The position numbers were made by a program, and so were the translations under genes. The notes beneath the pieces are model-generated. The model ran no database searches. It saw nothing but the letters and a program-made list of their open reading frames with translations, and was not told the origin of the DNA. DNA of 64,000 nt from Polyporus tsugae (lineage: Eukaryota; Basidiomycota; Agaricomycetes; Polyporales; Polyporaceae): contig JAHRBS010000008.1 of NCBI GenBank assembly GCA_024305745.1, positions 62,001-126,000 on the forward strand. The letters are read 5' to 3'. Numbering within the stretch: the stretch's first letter is position 1; every line of letters begins with the position of its first letter. This document shows positions 22,177 to 34,680 of the stretch, in pieces.

Positions 22177-25100
22177 ATGTCCGCCCCTCTCTACACCACT
22201 ATGCCTCCCCCGTCCCGCAGACACCCCCTCGCCGCTGCACCCAACCACTACGCTGTCAACCAACAGCCCCGCCATGCCCCTGCTCCTCCACCCGGCACTC
22301 CGCCTCCCAAGCAGCAGGAGCAGCCCAAGCAGCCCGCGTCCCCTCCTCTCCCCAGGCAGAATGCGAAGGTCACCCCTCCATCCCCGCCCAAGATCATCAC
22401 AGACAAGAGCCGTACCCTCGAGTTCATGCGTGTAGGCATGCTCGGCGAGGTATGTACCCTTCAACCACTCGTCGCATTCCCATCGTCTTCTTTCTTTTCA
22501 ACCACTTCTCCGGTGCCCTGCAATCCTGGCTTGGGTGGCGACTGCGGCTTCGAGCTCAAGTGACCCGGTCCTTTGAGGCTGGTGGTTCATTGGGTTCCTT
22601 GTCATCGTTACGGTCGTAGTTTCTTAACAACATGGGAACGATGGACATGCATGCAGTCGTGTCTCTTCCGCAACATGATGCTATGGTAGTACGTAGTACG
22701 TCGAGTTTTGCGAAGACACTTGGTATTCACTCCCTCCATTGACGTAGACCCCCATAACTCTCAGACGGAGGTCACTTGAAGTTTAGAACGCCTTTCCTGT
22801 TTTGCATCCAAAGAACCCTTTGACTCCCTAACATTTGAAACATGTCGCTGACTTACTTCTAGGGAGGATTCGCCCGTGTATACGAAGTTCAAGACGCCCG
22901 CGGACATAGGTCCGCATGCAAGGTAGTCACCAAATGTTCTCTCAAAAGTAAGAAGGCCAAAACCAAAGTACGCGTTCTGCACTGGGCTCTGTGACAGATG
23001 ATGACCCAGAAGTATTCCACAGCTTTACGCAGAAATCAAGATCCACAAGTCACTCGAGCACCCTAACATCGTCAGCTTCCAAGACTGTTTCGAGGACGAG
23101 GACAACGTCTACATGACGCTCGAACTTTGCCACAACGGCTCCCTCATGGACATGCTCCGCCGTCGACGCCGCTTCACCGAGCCTGAGGCGCGCTTCTTCA
23201 TGGTCCAGCTCATCGGGGCGTGCCAGTATATGCACACGCACCAGGTTATTCATCGCGACCTGAAGTTGGGAAACATCTTCCTCGACAAGAACATGAACGT
23301 CAAGGTCGGCGACTTTGGTCTCGCTGCCCTCATTGAGATCCCGGGCGAGAGGAAGAAGACCATCTGCGGGACGCCGAACTACATCGCGCCTGAAGTCCTG
23401 TTCGACCAGGCGAACGGCCACAGCTTCGAGGTTGACACTTGGTCCATCGGCGTCATCCTCTACACTCTCGTCGTCGGCCGCCCGCCCTTCCAGACCAAGG
23501 ACGTCAAGGCCATCTACAAGTGAGTCCCGTTGTACCATCGAGGAGATTCCATGTATTCACCCCTCCCGAAGGCGCATTCGCGACAACGAATACGAGTTCC
23601 CCGCAGACCGCGCGGTCTCGAAGCCCGTCCAGGAGCTCATCCAGGACATCCTCACCCCGGACCCCTCGCAGCGGCCAACGCTGCATGAGATCGTCGCCCA
23701 CCACTGGTTAACAGCGGGCACCGTGCCCGGGTACATCCCGACCTCCGCGCACGACGCGCCGCCGGACTTCCGGCACATCTCGCGCCACATGTCCGAGGCG
23801 AACCTCGCGCGCCTGCGCCGCGCCTCGCTGCTCGACGACGACCAGGCGACGAGCATCGCGGTGCCCAGCGCGCCGCACGCCGCGAGCGCCGCCGGACATC
23901 TGGGGGCGCTTGCGAACGGCGGCGGGAAGGCGCGCGCGGTGACGTCGAGCCTCGCGCAGCAGGAGAAGGAGTTCCAGAAGGCGATCCAGCCGGGCAGCCC
24001 GATCTCGGCGCTGCTCAGCTCGGCGCGCCAGCCGCTCATCGTCGCGCCGCAGGCGCAGAACGGCAACGGCAACGGCAACGGGCTGCTGCAGCGCGGCGAG
24101 CAGCCGCTCCTGCGGAAGCTGCAGGCGGCGAAGGAGGCGGCGGGCTTGAAGTCGCCGGCGCGCGGTAAGGCCGCCGCCTCTGCTGCTGCTGCGCGGGGCC
24201 TGCAGGAGATCGTGGAGGAGGCGGCCGAGGACGAGTATGGGGCGCGGGTGGAGGAGCTCAGGAAGAAGGAGCTGGAGAGCCAGAAGGCGAGGATCGTCGC
24301 GCAGATGGTGCCCGTTCCTGGGAGCGCGCCGGGCTCGGTGTTTGATGGGGGCGAGGAGCAGGACATGGAGAGGGAGAGGGAGAGGGAGAACGTCCCGCCC
24401 GCAAGGACGCGGGACGCGGCGAGGTTGATGAAGGAGAAGGCAAAGGAGAGGGCGCGGGAGGAGCGCGAGAGGGAGCAGGTTAACCTGCGCGAGGAGATGC
24501 CTGGCCCCGTCGGGTCGGGCCTGCCGTTGAAGGTGAACGGGTTCGACGCGGCGGCGCAGACGCTGACAAGGGCGTTCGAGGCGAAGGCGCAGGGGAGGCT
24601 GTTTAGGGACCCGCGGGAGGACGTCGACCTGGAGGACCCGAAGGTGTTCATCGTCTCTTGGGTGGACTACTGCAACAAGTACGGGATGGGCTATGCGCTC
24701 ACGGACGGCTCGGTCGGCGTGCACTTCAACGACAGCTCGACGGTCGTGTTGTCCGCTGACAAGCAGTACGTCCCTTCTCTCCTTGGTAGGCACATGGACA
24801 TCGTTTGGACTGACTGGGCATTTTGCGCGCAGGCACTTTGACTACGTCTCGTCTCGTCGGCAAGGAGCGGTCTACGTGCGCAAGAACTACACCGTCTCGG
24901 AGTACCCCGAGGAGCTGAAGAACAAGGTCTACCTCCTCAAGCACTTCGAGCGGTACATCATGGACCGCCTCTACGGCGACTACGACTACACGTACGAGGA
25001 CCAGGAGCGCACGAAGGGCATGGACTTCGTGCAGAAGTACCTGCGCATGAAGCACGTCATCGTCTTCAAGATGTCGCACGACGCGCTCCAGTTCAACTTC

Positions 25101-25451
25101 TACGACCACTCGAAGGTCATCCTCTCCTCCCAGGGCCTGCTCGTCACGCACATCGACAAGAACTACAACCTCACGAGGCACACGCTCGCGGAGGTCATGG
25201 CGGGCGCGCTACGCCCCCCTGTCGCGGACCCGGACGAGGCGAAGTTCAACCAGCGCCTCGTGGACAAGCTCAAATACTGCAAGGAGGTGCTCGTGTCGAT
25301 TCGGAACGCGAGTCAGGGCCAGGCGGCGGGGAGTGAGGTGGGCGAGCCTACCGAAAACCTTGCGGCACCTGTAGCAGCTCCTGCCCCTGCTCCTGCTCCC
25401 GCCCCGGCGAGGTCGGTTGCGTCGCGCAACTCGAGGATCGCCCTGCGGTAA
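22177..25451 (+). CDS. plo1: Polo-like protein kinase (Cdc5/Plo1)
   Basis: This Ser/Thr kinase controls mitotic entry, spindle and cytokinesis. Five exons (22177-22449, 22863-22967, 23023-23519, 23572-24765, 24833-25451) give 895 residues. The N-terminus is a Pro-rich tail. The kinase domain has a glycine loop ([12 protein letters not shown], about residue 90), HRD at 203-205, DFG at 223-225 and the activation-loop [14 protein letters not shown] with its phosphorylatable Thr239. A 350-residue Ala/Glu-rich linker follows. Two polo boxes end the protein. The phosphopeptide-pincer residues are kept: Trp655 in VSWVDYC and His782/Lys784 in YDHSKVIL. It ends in an (Ala-Pro)n tail. The start was chosen at ATG 22177 (cacgATGTCC); an in-frame ATG at 22087 exists but lies in a hydrophobic, unlikely leader. 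It is longer than most yeast Polo kinases because of the linker. Confidence 0.97.
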
Positions 25452-26838
25452 ACCGCTCACGCTCAGCTTCCGGAGGACGCGCGGTGTAGGCCGCGAGTCC
25501 CGCCACTGCCTTCACGTCGATGTCTGTCTGTGGATAGAAGAGTCTGCTCATGAACTCTCAAGCTCAGGGTGCGGGCGACGTTAGGTCGCTCGCGTCGGAC
25601 TTTGCTCTTCCGGCCCTTCATCACTCGGGCCTGCCCTTCGTCTCCGTCGTCAGCCAAGAAGTACTGGTATATACCCCGTCAATCCTACGTCACATCTAGC
25701 CTCTCCGTCCTCGTTCTCCGTCTCATGCCCCTCACACGTCACTTATCCCCCCTCCCCTCCCCTCCCCGAGTCCAGCCCCTACTACCTTCTTTATCAGCCT
25801 CTCCATCTCAGCTATCATCCCACATAATCACGCCCCCAAGCCCATGTTCACGTTCACGTTCACATTCACGTTCAAGTCTGATCATCTACATACATTCAGC
25901 ACTTTCCGCACTTTACATGTATCCCGCACCTCCACCTCTGACTGCGACCACAACTTGAAGTTCCCAACTCATCTGATCACGACCACGACATTGACGTCTT
26001 CTCACGCACGTTTGGTTATCAGGACATGATTCACAACGTACCCAACGTTCATTTGCATAATATAACGCGGGTTATCCCCACGAACGAGACTGAGCAAGCA
26101 GCTGTCGGCTGATATGTATGTATGTATGTATGTATAGCGGCTGGGGAATCACTTAACTCGCGATTGGAAGTCCTGTCTCTGACGCACATTTAAATCACCG
26201 GCGGCGGCTTCCATTGGACTCTGGTTGTCTGCGATGAGTACTGTATGCTCTTGCAAGTACATCGTCCGTTGAAAGAAACGATCCACAGTGAACGCTGATC
26301 AGCACTTATATCACCGCAGCGGCCATAAATATTGTAGCGGCCGCCGAGGTATCTGTCTCCACCAGTCGCCAATTCGCCTCTTCCACATATTCTGTCATGC
26401 CCTGCCTACGTGGATTGAAATGTGGGCCTGCTAGCCAATGGGCCGTTCTTACTCAGCACGAGTCACGACCGATATACACGATATCACTCATGTTTTCTTG
26501 AACACTGTGTGAAATACTACTCCACCGGTATCCTAACCCACAGACGTCGGCCCTCAGCGTGAAAGAAGCGACCTCCCGTCTTTGTCCAGCCAACCACCAG
26601 CCTGGCAGCCATGCTCCGAAGATGACCCTGGGTGAACTCCTGTATCATGATATGCGTCCTGATCTCACCGACTCTTCGATCCGTCGTGCTGCTGGGGCCT
26701 TGCCGGTCCTGGAGCCCCGTGCTAGTCTCTTCAAAGCTTCAGCTTCAGCGCTCGCTGTAGAGCAAACGCTGCACATGGCAGGATTCAGACACCGCGTATT
26801 CAGCTTCGTTGCGCGGGTACCGTAGAGAACAACAAGCG
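25452..26838. other. Intergenic with short tandem repeats
   Basis: The first 300 bp are pyrimidine-rich (CCCCT-type repeats near 25748-25768). A degenerate GTTCAC hexamer repeat lies at about 25847-25876 and a (GTAT)n repeat at 26113-26136. No gene supported; the region lies between the 3' ends of the Polo kinase and an F-box gene. Confidence 0.55.
26113..26136. repeat. (TATG)n microsatellite
   Basis: Six consecutive TATG units. Confidence 0.9.
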
Positions 26839-28595
26839 TTAAACGCTGACCTCGTCCGTCTCCGAGAGAATGAGCTCCTCGTTCCTGATGATCGTCTCGG
26901 CGACTTCGTCGTCCAGCTCCACAAGGGTCCGCGTCGCCTTCAATCCATCTTGCACCGTGATGACCCCGTCGGAAGTACCGTCATGTTCAGGCTTGCCGCC
27001 ACCAGTGGCAACGCGCCAGGCGCGGGCGACGTCCCACCGCTCGTACGAAATGAAGGGCCCCCTGCGGCCCCCATCGCGCTTCGCGAGGTTCCCGCCGGTC
27101 GTCAGGAAGACGTAACGCACGGACGGGAGTGTACGGACGAGCGAGGCGGCGGTGCCTTCAAAGTCGAACGCCGACCCGCGGACGGCGCTCACGAAGTCTT
27201 CTGAATGGACGGGATGCCATCCGGAGGGGCCCTGCACGGTGCTGTAGATCCTGGAGTGGACGACGAGGCGGAGGTGGGTGAGGTTGTGCAGATGTTGGAG
27301 CGAAGAGAGGATGTTAGCCTGCGGAGGGAACGATGCACGCGTGAGCACACTACTAGTGACGTTCACACACTGGCACAAGGCAACAGGATGTCCGAGAGAA
27401 TACGTGCCAGAAGGTCGTCCCACAGAAGATGCGCAAAGTCGTCTGCGTCTCCGCAGATGCCCATCCTGTACGAACTGAAGTCGTTGTCGTACGCCACGCA
27501 GAGCGCGAGGTGGGTCAGCGTCCCGGCCAGCTGCGAAGAAAAGAGCGCAGGGCCGTCGAACACGCCCCGCCGGTATCTCAACGTGAGCTTCAGACGCGGG
27601 ACGGGATTCTTGCGCAAGGCGTGCGCGGCGTAGCAGACGGAGTGCCCCGCGCACTGGTCGACCATGAGGAGGCGGATCGAACAGCACAGGCCCAGAACGT
27701 ACAACATTTCCGCGTCGCCGCAGACGAGGCGGTCGAGCTTCTTCCACGCATGTGCAAGCGAGGGCGAGCACTGTTCCTGTGCGCGTTGGTTGGTGGCGCG
27801 TAGATTGTCGTAATCGTACACTGGGACCCGCGTGTCGAGCGGGTCGAGGGAAAGTGTGCCGTCGAGTGCAGGGAAGAGGTACTGCAGGGGGTGGAGGAGG
27901 GGGTTCCCCATGAAGAAGCCTACAGACAGCGAACGCACGAAGGGGTATTGTGGTATGCCGCAAGACTGTGGCGGCGCAGGAAGGTTGAGCAAAGCCGACA
28001 TTTTATCTCCCTGGACGTGGAAGGAGCCGAGCTTGAGTTCCTGGAGGGTCGGCGCGAGGCGAGGCAGGAATTCCTTGAGTGCGACAGGGAACTTGAGGTC
28101 GGTGGAATGGATCGTAAGCATGCGGAGGGGAGAGCGGACTTTGTGTAAGAGGTCTAGAGAACTCGTGGCCGAGCCACGGACGCTGAGTGAGCGGAGGCTT
28201 TTGAGAGCAGCGATCGCGTCGACAACAGGGGAGTCGTCAGTGCAGTCATCCTCCTCGTCAAGAAAAAGCGAGACGTGTTCCAGCTGCGGGCAGAGGGTGA
28301 TGATGTCGATGAGAAGAGAAAACCCGGATGCTTGGTTCGCGACTTTGGGGAGGCTCTTGATGTGGAGGGCACGGATGTGTGGGGCGCGGACAGGAGCGTC
28401 AACGAAGAGGAAGGTGTGGAACTTGCACAATGATGCATGGCCTGTAAGAGAGATGGGACGCATGGAGAGCAGTCGCGCGATTGCGACAGGGCGGAGGGAG
28501 GAGCAGATGAGGCCGAAGGAGAGGACGTCTGAGATGTCGGTAAGGAACTCGCTGACTATGGCCAGTACGTCCACGTTCAGTCTTGCGGCGGCCAT
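26839..28595 (-). CDS. F-box protein (family B), least damaged copy, unusual intron donor
   Basis: Exon 1 (27408-28595) starts MAAARLNVDVLAIVSEFL with F-box-like pattern to about residue 45, then leucine-rich repeats (LRSLSVRG, PLRMLTIHS, PTLQELKLGS). Exon 2 is 26839-27318. Related copies in this window place the intron exactly after a Leu-Leu pair (CTG|GT). Here that site reads CTG|GC, so the frame-preserving intron would be GC-AG (27319-27407, 89 nt), giving 555 residues. A downstream GT donor (27368) with a 50-nt intron also keeps frame and adds 13 residues. Exon 2 stops after TDEVSV, while the copy at 57-59 kb continues for about 60 codons; an extra 11 nt here seems to cause the early stop. 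Probably an SCF adaptor if expressed. Confidence 0.75.
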
Positions 28596-28814
28596 ACTGT
28601 ATTTGTAGAAGCATACGCCCTGGACACGGTGGCGAGAGGGACTCGGACAGTGAAAAGGAGTTCAAGTTATGTACAGCGGTAGTAAACAGAGGCTACTAGT
28701 AGAGATGCTGACAAAGCATCCCAACAATTCAAACTTAACCTTAAAGCGCTCAAAGTCAACGGTTTCAAGTGGCCGCATTTATTGTCTGCCCACAACCTCC
28801 ACCGTCCTACCAAT

Positions 28815-31097
28815 ATGCATAGCAGTACCACCATTCACTTCATGTTCAATATGCAGCCTCATTACCATCGTGCCTCTTTCGAGGGTGCGTATCACACACT
28901 CACCGTCAAGGCCATCCTCGATGAGACCTACGATGCTTACAAGTCAGCCCATCCCCTCGCTGGAGAGCCAGAGGTCTGTCGGGAGAAGTTCCAGCTCCGT
29001 TACATAACGGAGGAGGTGCGCATACTTGCCCTGATCTAGCGAGTAGCTGCCAACGCTGACGCGGCTAATTATCATATCCTCTGCAACTCGTCGTAATCGT
29101 AATAGGAGATGGCTTTTTCCGTACCACCAGTTGCGGACCATAACAATATCCTCGAGCATGCATCTACTTGGTACAAACATCACGGCCACTATCTTCGCTC
29201 GACTTGCATCGGCCCAGACGAGTCTACCCTTGTGAAGCCCGTCGTCCCTACGCCTGACGCTCCGGTAGTCCGATTGTATGTTATCGTAGCGGCAGGTATG
29301 CAGAACGATTTATTGAGATGCTGTGTCTTACATTAACCTTCCTTTTAAGATGATATTCCGACGCTCTCGGATGCCGAGGCCCCGCCACTACTTGCGAGTA
29401 AGTGATCCGTCAGTCAAGTCACAGTCAGCGCGCTGTCACTGATCTTTGGTGGTGTGCTTAGAGCGCAGGTTGTACGTCAATGCTTTACAGATGTGGCTAG
29501 CTTCACATGCAGAAAGGTCTCCATCCCAGGCCGAGGTTGATGCTTTACCCCCCTCCTCCTCTCATATCGCGAACGACCGTCTTCACCCTAACTTTGGACC
29601 ATGGGCCTATGTTTATGAGCCAGCGTTCGGGTACGCACAAAATGCCTTTGGGAGGGGCTTCAAGGATGTCAAGCTCGAGGTACGATCACCCCTCGCTAAG
29701 AAGTTCGACTCGGAGGTGCTGGGGAAGAACGGTTTCGACATTCGTATTTGCGCCATGAATCTATACGATGCCTTTATTGACGTGACGTACACGACAGAGG
29801 GCCGTGAAGCCCTTCGTACGCTGCTCCGAGAGCTCTTCGACGATCCCACGCTCCAGGTGAACATCGAGAACGTCGAAGAAGATGGATATCTTTCCGAGAT
29901 CCAGCTGGAGATTCGCGGAGAATGCCACACTGCGCACGGCATCCCCGCTTTCTATATCCTTGGGAAGGATAGGCTCAGACTGACGTCTCGTGGTTGGGAA
30001 TCGGCTGAGGCACATGATCTTTCCACGTACAAACACTTGATTGTAGGATCCAAGGTGCGTCAGAGCGGCTGCTCGCGGTTCCTTGGATCTGATTTCTGAT
30101 TCCTATATTGCTCCAGTACGCCGCTGTCCGCGAGATGACTTGCTGTCCGTGCCTGATCATTCGGTTGGTCGGTTATCGCATACAATTCTACCTGGTGTAT
30201 TTCAGCGACATGGTCTACCGCCCCCAACAACTCGGCGACCCAATTTCGATGCCATTCCCTGACCTCAGCGACCCACCCATTGTTCAGCTTCAATCCCTCG
30301 GCTTTGAAGACGAGCTCGCTCACACGCTTCAGATCATCCGAAACACCGCGCTGAGGTTGCGCGAGTCGTACACCAAGATCCACACAGGCTCAGTCATTCC
30401 TCACGCGCCCCATCTCTTTCCCCGGCCTGCGAACTTCGTCCGCCTTCCGTTCCATCTCGATATCCTTGACCGAGTCCCCCTCAGCTCTTGGACTACACAC
30501 ATAGTCTGGCGCCCTCCCCTCCACTTTACTGGCGTTATCTCGAGGGGCGACGGAACCTCCTCGCCGGTCCACGTCAAGTTCGTGCCGACGCGCACCTACT
30601 GTCCGGACGCGCACCGTCTTCTCGCAACTCACAAGGTCAAGGACGAGCCCATGCCCCTCGCACCCCAGCTGTACTGGTGCAACGAGCTCTTTCCCGGCCT
30701 CACGATGGTCGTCATGGAGAGGCTGGACGGCAGCACGTTCGAACACTACCTAGCCTCCGACGCGGCGCTCTCGCGGGAGGAGCTGCAGGACGTCCACACT
30801 GCCGTCGACGTGCTACACCGACACGGCTTCGTGCACGGCGACCTTCGGCCGTCGAACGTGATCATACAGCGACCGGCGGCGGCGGCGGCCGCGGGCAATC
30901 CGGATGGCGCCGTCACACGCGCATACCTCCTCGACTTTGACTTGGCTGGGAAGGCGGGAGAAGTGGACTACCCGAGGTCTCTTGGGATGGACAACCCTCA
31001 TGCCACCTGGCCTCGCCCCTCACACAAACTGCGCGGCCGGCCGATCATCGTGGCTGACGACCTGTTTATGCTGAAGCGCTTTTTCTCGCCGACTTAG
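28815..31097 (+). CDS. Protein-kinase-like protein of basidiomycete type
   Basis: Five exons, 28815-29015, 29106-29295, 29350-29397, 29462-30054 and 30117-31097, join in frame to 670 residues. The N-terminal half is an unrecognised alpha/beta region. The C-terminal part has kinase hallmarks: a hinge-like VMERLDGS, a catalytic loop HGDLRPSN at about 584, and LLDFDLAGKAGEVDYP at about 615, where DFD replaces DFG. This HxDLRPxN plus DFD plus a late LM-LKRFF end is the pattern of a large agaricomycete kinase-like group, usually of unknown substrate. The usual N-lobe Lys is not obvious to me, so activity is uncertain. The frame stays open for 54 sense codons after the TAG stop. It lies between two minus-strand copies of the family B F-box gene. 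The first intron (90 nt) is the least certain. Confidence 0.78.
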
Positions 31098-31262
31098 AGC
31101 GCAAGCCTCAAGGTCACGGTCGAGCTCGAGGGGGACGCTGGCAGCGAGAACGCGGAGATCGCATCAAGAAGCCCGAAGTCGACCGACGCGGCGGAAGACG
31201 AGGAGACTGTGCCGGTGGATGACGAGGGACAGCGAGACATGGAGACGGTCGACAGTGACTAG
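31098..31262 (+). other. In-frame acidic extension after the kinase-like stop codon
   Basis: Directly after TAG (31095-31097) the same frame continues for 54 sense codons to TAG at 31260-31262. The translation is acidic and looks coding (VTVELEGD, EDEETVPVDDEG). It may be a former C-terminus cut by a nonsense mutation, or be reached by readthrough. Confidence 0.5.
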
Positions 31263-31369
31263 TGACTAACTGCTCCTGGCGGGACGGACGAGGCGATAAG
31301 TTACATGGCCTTGCGTGGCCCATCAACAACTTGAAGGTAGAATCGTAGGATCCTTCCAATCAATACAGT

Positions 31370-32600
31370 ACATTCACATGGGCAATACGATGCCGAGGCA
31401 CATGCCAGAAGGTCGTCCCACAAAAGCTGCGCGAGGTCGTCCACATCGGCACCGTCGATGCCCCTGCCTGTACGACCTGTGCATAGTCATTACAGTATCG
31501 TACACCCACGTAGAGCGTGAGACGGGCCCGGGGGTCGGCGTCCCGGCTGGGTCCGGAGAGGACACCCCGTCGAACATGCTGCGTCCGTATCCCAGCGTGA
31601 GCTTCAGATGCGGGAACGGGGCTTCTCGCGCAAGGCGTCCGCGGCGTGACGGAGTGTATGTGCTTCCTCGCCCTGGTCGAGCATGACGAGGGCGGATCGG
31701 ACAGCGCAATCCCCAGAACGCACAGCGTCGGCGCATCGCGAATGAGCCGGTTGAGCCGCTTCAAGTTCTTCCACGCACGCGACGGCCGGCCTGAGCCTTC
31801 CTGAGCGCGATGGTTGGCGGCGCGCGGAGAGTAGCATGATCCCGAATGGGGATCTATCTGTCGAAGGAGCCGGGGGAAAGAGAAAGTGGTGCTGCAGACG
31901 GTCGAGTCGGCCTCCCCACTGGAAGCAGCACGCTGACGGCGAGGGCAAAACGGGGTACTGAGGAAGGCTGCGGACCAACTGTGGCGGGGGAAGGAACGTC
32001 GTCCATGACCTGCATTCTACCGCGGTCGAGAGGAGGTCGAGAGGTTCCTCGAGGGTCAGTGCGAGGTGGGGGAGGAACGCTTTGAGGGAGGTAGGGGAAG
32101 TGATGGCGGAGGAAAAGACGGAGAGCATGCGTAAGGGGAAATAGAGCTCCTGTAAGAGGTAGTCTTCATCGACCAGCCACGGACGGAGAGTGAGGGAGGT
32201 CTTGGAGAGTCATCGACATGGACTGGTCGACGTCAGGGTAGTCGTCTTCCAGAAAAAGAGAGATGTGTTCAAGCCGGGGGCATCGAGTGAGAATGTCGAT
32301 GGGAAGAGAGGCGGAGCTTGATCCTTGGTGTTTCCGGCATTCAATGTAGAGCGCACGGATGTGTGGCGCGCGGGTAGGTGTGTCAGCGAGAAGGAATGTG
32401 TAGAATTGCTGCACTAGTACTGATACGTCGTCTGTGAGAGAGACGGGACACGTTGAAAGTAGTTGTCTAGTTGCGATGGAGTAGAGCGGCGAGCAGGTGA
32501 GGGCGAAGGAGAGCTTGAGGACATCTGAGACGACTACTTATGTTGAAGGAACTCGCCGAGGATGGCCAGTACGTCGCCCACGTCCAGTCTCGCGGACGCC
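31370..32600 (-). pseudogene. F-box family B pseudogene
   Basis: Pieces on the minus strand align with the F-box gene at 26839-28595: ARLDVGDVLAILGEFL at the start, TPTRAPHIRALYIE, CPRLEHISLFLEDD, TSLKAFLPHLALTLEE and DALREKP, then LLWDDLL at the end of exon 1. The initiator ATG is replaced by GTG, a TAG follows the first 20 codons, and several frameshifts separate the pieces. The last exon is not found. The former donor reads CTG|GCATGT, sharing the GC with the copy at 26839-28595, which suggests the two are sister duplicates. Confidence 0.85.
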
Positions 32601-32973
32601 ACACTGTCGTTGTAAAAGCTGTTTAGCATTTATTAATGATACATCAAATTAGTGCTTGCCCTGGATATCGCACAGTGCGCTTGCATGCACGAGCGTTGCC
32701 AAACGTTAACGTTGAGCGAGAATCGAGACGAAAAGTTGAAGCATGCACGAAGGCCATCGGTGGGCGCGTATTATACAGTGTTTGGCGCTGTTTGGCAGCT
32801 GCCTGCCTGCACTGACTGGCTGGCACTGCAGGCTACAAAGTACTTACTGTACTGGCTCCCCACCTGAGACTCTTGCCAACAGACTCGCACTTGAGATCCT
32901 TGGCAACATCCATGGCAAGCATCACTCGCAGTGATATCGTCGCTATTCACTGATGAGCATTTGAATAGACATC

Positions 32974-34680
32974 ATGTCGTCCGCGCCGACACTGAATGTG
33001 GATGTTTTGGCCGTTGCATGCGAGTTTCTGACTGACGTCTCAGACATCCTCGCCTTCGCCCTCACATGCTCCACCCTCCGCCCTGTCGCAACCAGATGGC
33101 TGCTTTCCATAAAGCCCATCTATCTTGCAGATGGTGCATCAGTCCGCCGATTCCACACCTTCCTTTTCGCCGATGCACCTGCCCGCGCGCCACACGTACG
33201 CGCGCTCGACATCAAAAATCCACCGCGCTCTCCCCAACTCCCAACACTGCCTGGTGACTCCTCCCTTCTCCGAGACATCCTCACCTCGTGTGCACATCTC
33301 GAAAATATTTCTGTCTTTCTTCAGGACGGCTCGAGTAGGTCCACTGACGATCCGCGCGTCATCGATGCGATCCTTGCCGTCCGAAGCCTTCGCTCGCTCT
33401 CCATCCACGGCCGGTCCATCGGTAGTCTTGATCTCCTCCGCGAGGTTCGTGTACCCCTTCGTATGCCCGATATTAGCTTCTGGAACTCCAAAACCTACTT
33501 TTGGTCCCCTGCTGGCCTCGAGGCGTTCCTCTCCCGCTCCCTCGTGCCGACTCTTGAGAAGCTCAAGCTCTGTAACTTCGTCACCGACTTATCTGAAATA
33601 CCGACACCGACCCCCGGCAGTGTTCTGACACCGTCACGGCCTTACCTGAGCATGGCGGCGTATCCCGCTATCCGCTCGCTGTACTTGGGCGTTTTGCTGC
33701 AGAGGCCGCTGCTCGACCATCTCCAACACTTCTTCCCGGCACTCGATGGTACCCTTTCCCTCGGTATGCTCAACCCATGTTTCCCCAAGGAGGAGACTTA
33801 CGCCAACCTACGTGCTGCTAACCAACGCGCACAAGAACGCGACAGAGGCGGCCCATGCCCTCCCGCGTGGAAGAAGCTCGACAAGGTCATTTGCGATCCG
33901 CATTGTCATGCTCGACTACTGCTCCGCGTATACACAGTGGTACGCCGGGCGCGCCCTGCGCGAGAACCCCGTTCCGCGCCTGAAGCTGTCCTTTGCGTTG
34001 AGCCAAGGGCTCGACGTACTAGACGGGCTGTTCTCTCCGGAGCTCGCGGGAATGCTGACCCACCTCACCGTCTGCTTAGTGTACGATGACGATGACGGAC
34101 CGCGGCGGAGCGATGCCGAGCTGGAGACCGTCGCCCGCCTCCGGTGGGAGGAGCTTCTGGTAAGCCCTCACATTGCCGCTATCCGCGTGAATAGACTCCC
34201 TCATCCGTTCTCTCCGATCCACACTGTCCACAGAATAGGATTCTCTCCGCGCTCCGGCCTCTGCGCAAGCTCACCCACCTCCGCATCGTCGTCCACTCCA
34301 ACGTCCGCCACAATCCATCTTGCCCTGTCGCCTACTCGGAAACGTTCGTGCGCGCACTCCAGGGCTCTGTGTTCGACTTCGAGAAGACCGCTGTCCTGCT
34401 CGTCGGCCCCCTCCCGTCTTTACGATACGTCTTTTTAACGACCAGCGGGTACCTCGCAGAGCGCGATATCAGTAGCGCCCCGCGTAGATTCTGGAAAGCC
34501 TACGAACGGTGGTACGCCCCCCGAGCCTGGCGCGTCGCCGCGCGTGGTACAGGATCCACGCAAGAGGGAGAGCCAGTGCTTATAGAGCTGCACGAAGACG
34601 TCGCCGATACGATCATTATGGAACGAAGAACTCGTCCTGTCGGAGGCAGACAAGGTAAGTGCGCTTGTTCGTAGCGCTTG
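32974..34680 (+). pseudogene. F-box family B copy with two frameshifts
   Basis: It starts well (ATG 32974, LNVDVLAVACEFL) and reads intact through about 305 residues to WKKLDKVICD. At about 33895 a deletion relative to the other copies removes about ten codons and shifts frame; coding similarity resumes in another frame (VMLDYC, NPVPRLKL, LTHLTVCL). The intron 34160-34233 has normal GT-AG ends after the shared Leu-Leu pair. A second, one-base shift occurs near 34617, just before an ELVLSEAD-like end. The mutations are few, so decay is recent. A truncated N-terminal F-box protein of 371 residues could still be made. Confidence 0.82.

Noticed and set aside
23557..24793. Minus-strand open frames of about 360 codons opposite the Polo kinase linker
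   Set aside because: Produced by the GC-rich, low-complexity linker of the kinase gene on the other strand.
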